Source: Verrucomicrobiota bacterium (GTDB lineage: Bacteria; Verrucomicrobiota; Verrucomicrobiia; Verrucomicrobiales; Akkermansiaceae). From it: a stretch of DNA of 46,394 bases. This document shows, piece by piece, positions 41,398 through 46,394 of the stretch (positions are counted from its first letter, which is position 1; each line of letters starts with the position of its first letter). The notes beneath the pieces are model-generated. The model saw only the letters and a program-made list of their open reading frames with translations. It did no database searches and was not told the DNA's origin. Made by a program: the position numbers and the translations under genes. The stretch lies in contig JAPLUI010000462.1 in assembly GCA_026397725.1 (NCBI GenBank), positions 1 through 46,394 of the forward strand, given 5' to 3'.

Positions 41398-43215
41398 ATG
41401 AATAATCAACAAACCGAGTTTGGAAACCCATCACTGGCGGCATCTTCGCAGCACTGCCCAGTCTGTCGCGCATTTATCCCGCCGGATGTTCCAGAGGGGA
41501 TTTGTACCGCCTGCCTCGCCGCGCGCGTTTTGGCAGAAGAGGCGAAGCCCTTTGGGCGCATGCCCCATGGGTTCGTTACCCCCAGCGTTGCGGAACTCAA
41601 CCGGGTGCTGCATGGCTACGAGGCGCTCAAGTTCATCGGCGCGGGGGGGATGGGTGCCGTTTACCAAGCCCAGCAGGTCCAGCTCGAGCGCATCGTTGCT
41701 CTTAAGCTCCTGCCGGTGGCCCCGGGGGGCGCCGATCCCGAGTTTGCCGAACGGTTTCGGCGCGAGGCACTGGCGATGGCTCGGCTCAACCACCCGAACA
41801 TTGTGACGGTCCACGACTTCGGTGAGACCACCGATGGGCGCTTTTTCCTAGTCATGGAGTTCGTCGAAGGAACCAACCTCGAACACCTGATCCGCTCCGG
41901 CCAGGTTACCCCGGCGCAGGCGCTGGCGATCATCCCGCAGATCTGCGAGGGACTCCAAAACGCCCACGCCAGCGGGATCGTCCACCGCGACATCAAGCCA
42001 GCGAACATCCTGATCGACACCCGGGGCACGGTCAAGATCACCGATTTTGGACTGGCCAAGATCCTCGACGGCGAGCGGTCCGGATATTATACGCTTACCC
42101 TCGACGAGCGGACCCTGGGCACCTTCGATTATATGGCCCCCGAACAGATGGCGTTCGGTGGCGAGGTGGACCACCGTGCAGACATCTACTCGCTCGGGGT
42201 CGTGTTTTACGAACTGCTTACGGGACAACTTCCCAGAGGTGTCTTTGATCCGCCGTCCCGCAAGGTGTCGATCGACATCCGGCTTGATGAAATCGTCCTG
42301 CGCGCCATGCAGTCCGAGCCTTCGAAACGCTTCCAGCGGATCGCCGAGATCAAGACCCGCGTCGAGGAGATTTCCGGAGTTGTGAGCCTTCCCTCGGCGC
42401 GGGCTGCGGCTCCAAAGCTGTCCAGGGTGCCACTGGAGCCGGGGCACGCCCCAGTTCCCGGATCCCCCCTCGTGCTGGTCGTCTTGCGCTTTGTCAGCCA
42501 GGCCTGTCGAAAGAAGCCCGTCGTCATCGGTGGCCTGGTCGCCGTGCTGGTGATCGCCGGAGTGCTTGTCGGCATCTGGGTGCCGGGTGGGAACCCACCC
42601 CCCGGCGCTCCGGTGGCGGTCGCTAAGGTGCCCATTATCCTGCAATGCAATCTGCTGGCACAGCGGCAGCAGGCCGATGGCAAGATCGAAGCGTTTCCGA
42701 TTGTCGATGGCGCCACCTTGCTCTCGGACGACCAGTTCCGGGTTTTCGCCGAGACCGACTCCGATTGCCACCTCTATGTGATCAATGTGGACGGGACCGG
42801 GCGGGCGGCCCGATTGTATCCCGACACGCAGGCGGCCCAATCGAGCCGGGTCGAGGCGGGACAGCCCGTCACCCTGCCCGACAACCGGGCCAAATGGTTC
42901 CAGTTGGATGCCCAACCGGGAACGGAGACAGTTTACCTGATCGCTTCAGGAGAGCCCGTTCCCGAACTGGAAGACCTCGCGGTGTCGACCGCTGCCGACA
43001 ACTTGATCGGGATGCTTGATGATTGGCCGCGTGGCATCGTTCAGGCGGCTGGCTACGGGTCGTCCCACCAGACGGTGTTGTCCTCGGGGGCCACCAAGGA
43101 AGTGCCGTTGAACAGGATTCTAGCCGTCGGGGGCAACTGTGTCGTGCGGTTCACCTTCAAACATGCCGACATGCGACAACCGGCAAACGAAAACCAGCGA
43201 CCGGAACAGCAATGA
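41398..43215 (+). CDS. Membrane-anchored Hanks-type Ser/Thr protein kinase with C-terminal DUF4384-like domain
   Basis: The 605-residue product begins with a zinc-ribbon-like pair (Cys20-x2-Cys23, Cys36-x2-Cys39). The kinase domain has GAGGMGAVY (81-89), Lys103, HRDIKPAN (196-203), DFG (216-218) and APE (247-249), all intact. A single transmembrane helix lies at about 374-395. The outer part (about 412-590) looks like DUF4384: LLSDDQFRVFAETDSDCHLYVINVDGTG. The likely role is relaying an envelope signal to the sigma factor or to another target. AAGGGA lies before the ATG, and the stop is 1 bp before the CHAT-protease start. Confidence 0.9.
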   Translation: MNNQQTEFGNPSLAASSQHCPVCRAFIPPDVPEGICTACLAARVLAEEAKPFGRMPHGFVTPSVAELNRVLHGYEALKFIGAGGMGAVYQAQQVQLERIVALKLLPVAPGGADPEFAERFRREALAMARLNHPNIVTVHDFGETTDGRFFLVMEFVEGTNLEHLIRSGQVTPAQALAIIPQICEGLQNAHASGIVHRDIKPANILIDTRGTVKITDFGLAKILDGERSGYYTLTLDERTLGTFDYMAPEQMAFGGEVDHRADIYSLGVVFYELLTGQLPRGVFDPPSRKVSIDIRLDEIVLRAMQSEPSKRFQRIAEIKTRVEEISGVVSLPSARAAAPKLSRVPLEPGHAPVPGSPLVLVVLRFVSQACRKKPVVIGGLVAVLVIAGVLVGIWVPGGNPPPGAPVAVAKVPIILQCNLLAQRQQADGKIEAFPIVDGATLLSDDQFRVFAETDSDCHLYVINVDGTGRAARLYPDTQAAQSSRVEAGQPVTLPDNRAKWFQLDAQPGTETVYLIASGEPVPELEDLAVSTAADNLIGMLDDWPRGIVQAAGYGSSHQTVLSSGATKEVPLNRILAVGGNCVVRFTFKHADMRQPANENQRPEQQ

Positions 43216-43216
43216 A

Positions 43217-45940
43217 ATGTTCATGAGATCGCCGAGAATACGCCCCGTCGTCATTGCCGGCCTGCTGGCGGCTTTGGCCACCAATGGCAGCGCCCAGAGC
43301 GTTGGGGAACTCGACGCCCGACTTGAGCAACTCTGCAAGCAAGGCGAGTATGGACAAGCCATTCCGATCGCTCGGCAAGCAGTGGAGTTGCGGAAGGTCC
43401 GGGCCAAGGAACAACCCACCGAATACGCCGCCAGCCTCGATAAACTGGCAGGGTTGTACAAAGCGATGGGCGCGTATGAAAAAGCCGGGCCCTTGTTCCA
43501 GCAGGCCATCGGGATATGGGCCAGGGTGAAGGGTAACGAGCACCCCTCTTACGCCACCAGCCTCAACAACCTGGCGGTGTTGTATCAAGAGCTGGGCGAG
43601 TTCGAGAAAGCCGAGCCCTTGTATCAGCAGGCCATCGAGATCCGGGTCAAGGTGTTGGGCAAAATGCACCGCGACTACGCCACCAGTCTCAACAACCTGG
43701 CGGCGTTGTATTACTCGATGGGAGCGTTTGAAAAAGCCGAGCCCTTGTATCTCGAGGCCAAGGAAATCTGGGCCGTGGTGGAGGGCGTGAACCCCAGGGA
43801 TTATGCCGCCAGTCTCAACAACCTGGCCGCGTTGTATGAGGCGCTGGGAGCGTTTGAAAAAGCCGAACCCTTGTATCTTCAGGCCCAGGAGATCTGGGCT
43901 CGGGTGTTGGGAAAAGAGCATCCCGACTACGCCACCAGCCTGAACAATCTGGGAATGTTGTATCAAGCGATGGACGCCCATGAGAAAGCCGAGCCCTTGC
44001 TGCTGCAGGCCATGGAGATCCGGGCCGCGGCGTTGGGGGAAGACCATCCCAATTACGCTGCCAGCCTCAACAACCTGGCGATGTTGTATCAAGCGATGGG
44101 TGCCGTTGATAAAGCTGAGTTGCTGCTGTTGCGGGCCATGGAAATTCAGGCTGGGGCGTTGGGTAAGGACCATCCCGATTACGCTGCCAGCCTCCAAAAC
44201 CTGGCTTATTTGTACGTCGCGATGGGGGCGGCGGATTGCGCGGTGCCGCTGGCGCGGGAGCTTACCGAGATTCAGCGCGGTTTGCTCGCCCGCGTTTTCG
44301 GGTCGTTCCCGGAAAAGGACCGGGAGGCCTACCTGCGCTCGCTGGCTATCCATGGCTTGCCCTGTGCCCTCGAAAACGGCCCGCTTGCGGCAGCGTCCGC
44401 ACTTGCTTTCAAAGGAGCGGTTTGCGCCAGCCTGCTGGAGGAACGGTGCCTGCTCCAGGCCGCGGCCAACCCCGACGCGGAGGCGTTGGTGACCGATATC
44501 GAAGCTTTGCGCCGGCGCTTCCATCGCGCCACGCTGGAAGGTAACAAAGCGGAGATGGAGCGGCTGTGGGACCAGATTGAGACGGTGGAAAAGCAACTGG
44601 CCCACTTCGTCACCGGCCTGGGTGCCGCAAGGCGGTCCCTCAAAACGCAGACGGCCGATGTGCAGGAGGCGCTCCCTGCCCACACCGCGCTGGTGGAGAT
44701 CATGCGCTACAAGCGTCCGGTTTATGAGGGGAAAAAGAAGGCAGGGGTGGAACAGCGTTACGGCGCGGTGGTGATTCGGCACACCGGGGAACCGGTCTTC
44801 GTCAGGCTGGCCTTGGCCTCGGAGATCGATGATTCCGTGGAGCGCTTCAGGGGCTTGGTGGGCGCCAAAACCGGCGCCGGTGACGACGCCGCTTGCCAGG
44901 CCGTGGCCCGCGAACTCTATCAACTCCTCCTGGCCCCGCTGGAAGCCGCCCTGGGCGATGCCGCTACGCTTGTCCTCAGCCCCGACAGCCAGCTTCATTT
45001 CCTCAGCTTCGAGCCCTTGCTTGACGCCGCGGGCAAAATGGCCTGCGAAAAATGGCAAATCCGGATGATCGACACCGGGCGTGATCTGCTCGAGCAGCCC
45101 GGGCCGGCCGGTGACCGCAAGCACGCCCTGCTGCTGGGCGATCCGGCGTTTGGGGGAGAGGCGCTTGCCAATGGCAAAGTTGCGCACAATCGCGGGATCT
45201 TCGTGGCGGAGGGGATGTGGTTCCCGCCGCTGCCCGGGACCCGGGCGGAGGTGGCCGAGGTGAAGCAGATTCTCGAGAATTCGCACTGGGAGACGCAAAC
45301 GCTGGTGGGCGAGGAGGCGGGCGAGAGCGTCTTGCGGAACCGGATCCACGGCCAGGGCCTGGTGCATCTCGCAACCCACGGCTTCTTCTTCAATCAGCTT
45401 GCGGAGGGCCGGGAGGGGGCCCTTGCCGCCGGGCACCCCGGAGTTCAGGAACGGCCAGCGAAGCCGGCTCAGGGTCCGATGGACCGCAGCGGCTTGGCCT
45501 TGGCGGGGGCCAACCGGACGCTGCTGGCCCGGCAAAAAGGCGAGATCCGCGAACCAAGCGACGACGGCATGCTGACCGCCGCCGAAGTGGTGGTCCTCGA
45601 CCTCGCCGGCACCCAACTCGTCGTGTTGAGTGCCTGCGAAACGGCCAAGGGCAAGGCGCTGGATGGTGAGGGGATTTACGGCTTGCGCCGAGCCCTGAAG
45701 TTGGCCGGGGCCGACACCGTCGTGATGACCCTCTGGCCAGTCTCGGACGCTTATACCGCCGGGTTCATGCAGGACTTCTATCGGCGTTACCTTGCCGCCG
45801 GCCGGCACCCTGCAGTCGCCTTGGCCGAGACCAAGAAGGAACACCTGCAGAAGTTGAAGCAGGCATCCGGTTTTCGGCGAGCCGTCCAACTTGTCTGCCC
45901 CTTCATCGCCACCGGCAGGGGCGTCGCCGCCGTCGAGTAA
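43217..45940 (+). CDS. Exported TPR-CHAT caspase-like protease
   Basis: The 907-residue product starts MFMRSPRIRPVVIAGLLAALA, a signal peptide ending near NGSA. Seven 42-residue TPR units follow (YATSLNNLAALY, then EKAEPLY and HPDY patterns). After a helical linker, the C-terminal CHAT domain shows catalytic His721 in VHLATHGFFF and Cys807 in VVLSACETAKG, both intact. It lies 1 bp after the kinase stop, so the three genes form one unit. TPRs probably bind a partner or cargo. An outer location is inferred from the leader. In-frame alternatives are ATG 43223 or a longer frame within the kinase gene. Confidence 0.88.
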   Translation: MFMRSPRIRPVVIAGLLAALATNGSAQSVGELDARLEQLCKQGEYGQAIPIARQAVELRKVRAKEQPTEYAASLDKLAGLYKAMGAYEKAGPLFQQAIGIWARVKGNEHPSYATSLNNLAVLYQELGEFEKAEPLYQQAIEIRVKVLGKMHRDYATSLNNLAALYYSMGAFEKAEPLYLEAKEIWAVVEGVNPRDYAASLNNLAALYEALGAFEKAEPLYLQAQEIWARVLGKEHPDYATSLNNLGMLYQAMDAHEKAEPLLLQAMEIRAAALGEDHPNYAASLNNLAMLYQAMGAVDKAELLLLRAMEIQAGALGKDHPDYAASLQNLAYLYVAMGAADCAVPLARELTEIQRGLLARVFGSFPEKDREAYLRSLAIHGLPCALENGPLAAASALAFKGAVCASLLEERCLLQAAANPDAEALVTDIEALRRRFHRATLEGNKAEMERLWDQIETVEKQLAHFVTGLGAARRSLKTQTADVQEALPAHTALVEIMRYKRPVYEGKKKAGVEQRYGAVVIRHTGEPVFVRLALASEIDDSVERFRGLVGAKTGAGDDAACQAVARELYQLLLAPLEAALGDAATLVLSPDSQLHFLSFEPLLDAAGKMACEKWQIRMIDTGRDLLEQPGPAGDRKHALLLGDPAFGGEALANGKVAHNRGIFVAEGMWFPPLPGTRAEVAEVKQILENSHWETQTLVGEEAGESVLRNRIHGQGLVHLATHGFFFNQLAEGREGALAAGHPGVQERPAKPAQGPMDRSGLALAGANRTLLARQKGEIREPSDDGMLTAAEVVVLDLAGTQLVVLSACETAKGKALDGEGIYGLRRALKLAGADTVVMTLWPVSDAYTAGFMQDFYRRYLAAGRHPAVALAETKKEHLQKLKQASGFRRAVQLVCPFIATGRGVAAVE

Positions 45941-45971
45941 GTAACGCGCAGGCCAGAGAAATTTCCCTAGC

Positions 45972-45984
45972 GAGGCTTCGCCTC
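45972..45984 (+). terminator. Small hairpin after the CHAT gene
   Basis: GAGGC-TTC-GCCTC forms a 5-bp stem 32 bp after the stop. It lacks a T-run, so it is a weak terminator candidate only. Confidence 0.35.
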
Positions 45985-46039
45985 AGACCCAAGACTGCAA
46001 GACCCAAGACTTCAAGACCCAAGACCCAAGACCCAAGAC
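45985..46039. repeat. AAGACCC tandem heptamers
   Basis: AAGACCC and the 8-bp variants AAGACTGC and AAGACTTC alternate, ending with three successive AAGACCC copies and a partial unit. This is a fourth site of 7-bp tandem repetition in the window. Confidence 0.85.
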
Positions 46040-46098
46040 AAGAACTCGATCTAACCTAAATGGGAAAATGGAGAACAGCATAGCGGCCAATTTTGACA

Positions 46099-46235
46099 CG
46101 GATTGCACGGATTTAACGGATTTAACGGATTTAACAGACAATATAACTGTATTCTAACGGACAAGTTGATCACCCAATAGGCTAGCCGTCAAATATTCAC
46201 AACTCTTTCATAATCCGTTAAATCCGTGTAATCCG
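46099..46235. repeat. 24-bp inverted repeat pair with tandem GGATTTAAC
   Basis: CGGATTGCACGGATTTAACG plus GATT (46099-46122) is complementary, with one mismatch in 24, to 46212-46235. The left arm extends into two more GGATTTAAC units. The enclosed 89 bp are A/T-rich. Transcribed, it would form a long stem-loop. Confidence 0.85.
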
Positions 46236-46295
46236 GTGCGCCAGGCCAAGACTGGCTTCTCTATTGATCTGAAATGTGATCAACATGTCAAATAA

Positions 46296-46394
46296 GTGTC
46301 CAACAGGTAGCCAATCCGGCGCTGAAAGGAGTAATCCCCAAGGCGAAGCCCGGTGCGGCGAACCGGCGAGCCGTAATGCAAGTGAACTCGATTC
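46296..46394 (+). ncRNA. Possible 5' end of a group II intron, cut by the window edge
   Basis: From GTGTCC at 46296 the sequence has the look of a structured group II intron 5' domain: GTAGCCAATCCGGCGCTGAA, then CCCAAGGCGAAGCC, GGTGCGGCGAACCGGCGAGC and AATGCAAGTGAACTC. Several short complementary blocks (GGC/GCC, CCGG) suggest stem-loops. The maturase and 3' domains would lie beyond 46394. The assignment is from pattern memory and is tentative. Confidence 0.35.

Larger units (their letters stand above)
45941..46394. other. Gene-free tail with repeats
   Basis: This stretch holds a small hairpin, an AAGACCC-type repeat run (about 45985-46039), a 24-bp inverted repeat pair (46099-46122 and 46212-46235) and a possible group II intron start near 46296. 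No coding region was found. Confidence 0.6.

Noticed and set aside
43157..45889. A 910-codon open frame antisense to the TPR-CHAT gene
   Set aside because: It mirrors the plus-strand TPR repeats and has no family features; long antisense frames are common in G+C-rich DNA. The plus-strand gene has a signal peptide, TPRs and CHAT motifs.
43217..45940. TPR-CHAT as part of a type III-E CRISPR (Craspase) system
   Set aside because: There is no CRISPR array or cas gene in the window, the protein has a signal peptide, and it is coupled to a kinase and sigma factor.

Overview
The window looks like a chromosomal segment of a high-G+C member of the Verrucomicrobia (inference). The support is the long S12-S7-EF-G-S10-spc gene run with family-typical protein sequences and no rpsN, rpmD or tuf in their usual places, the pseudopilins, and the ECF sigma factor/Ser-Thr kinase pair common in the Planctomycetes-Verrucomicrobia group. 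No rRNA, tRNA or CRISPR array was seen. Most of the window is visibly G+C-rich; 1-7200 is clearly poorer in G+C.

Region 1 (1-7300) is a probable genomic island. Six tightly packed minus-strand genes encode, in transcription order, a sulfotransferase-fold protein, a CysC-like kinase, a SAM methyltransferase, a PEP-synthase-like phosphotransferase, a class I glutamine amidotransferase and a LicC-like nucleotidyltransferase. This set matches the Campylobacter jejuni O-methyl phosphoramidate (MeOPN) capsule-modification enzymes: glutamine kinase, CTP:phosphoglutamine cytidylyltransferase, CDP-glutamine hydrolase, CDP-phosphoramidate kinase and methyltransferase. Here a sulfotransferase-like protein is the obvious candidate transferase. 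The island lies between two imperfect 70-bp direct repeats, one beside a transposase remnant. This is the most interesting system in the window.

Region 2 (7300-17100) is housekeeping: trpD, an EF-hand protein, an M3 oligopeptidase, a YhaM-like HD nuclease, a bifunctional-nuclease-domain protein, a gamma-carbonic-anhydrase-like protein, aroC, a membrane protein and gatB.

Region 3 (17200-33165) is the translation super-operon: rpsL, rpsG, fusA, rpsJ, rplC, rplD, rplW, rplB, rpsS, an unknown exported coiled-coil gene, rplV, rpsC, rplP, rpmC, rpsQ, rplN, rplX, rplE, rpsH, rplF, rplR, rpsE, rplO, secY and map. Nearly all start codons here lack a Shine-Dalgarno sequence and follow G-poor, C-rich spacers. 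In front of rplC and rplO these spacers are arrays of the heptamer ATCCRCC in register with the ATG. Two similar promoter candidates precede rpsL and secY.

Region 4 (33170-39250) holds three tandem pseudopilin-type paralogues (two with the pilin leader replaced by a DUF4190-like membrane module), RNase R, and a REP-associated (Y1, HUH) transposase.

Region 5 (39280-46394) holds a decayed IS66-like element carrying a broken DUF4338 gene. It is followed by a compact ECF sigma factor, Ser/Thr kinase and exported TPR-CHAT protease locus, and then by intergenic repeats and a possible group II intron 5' end cut by the window edge.
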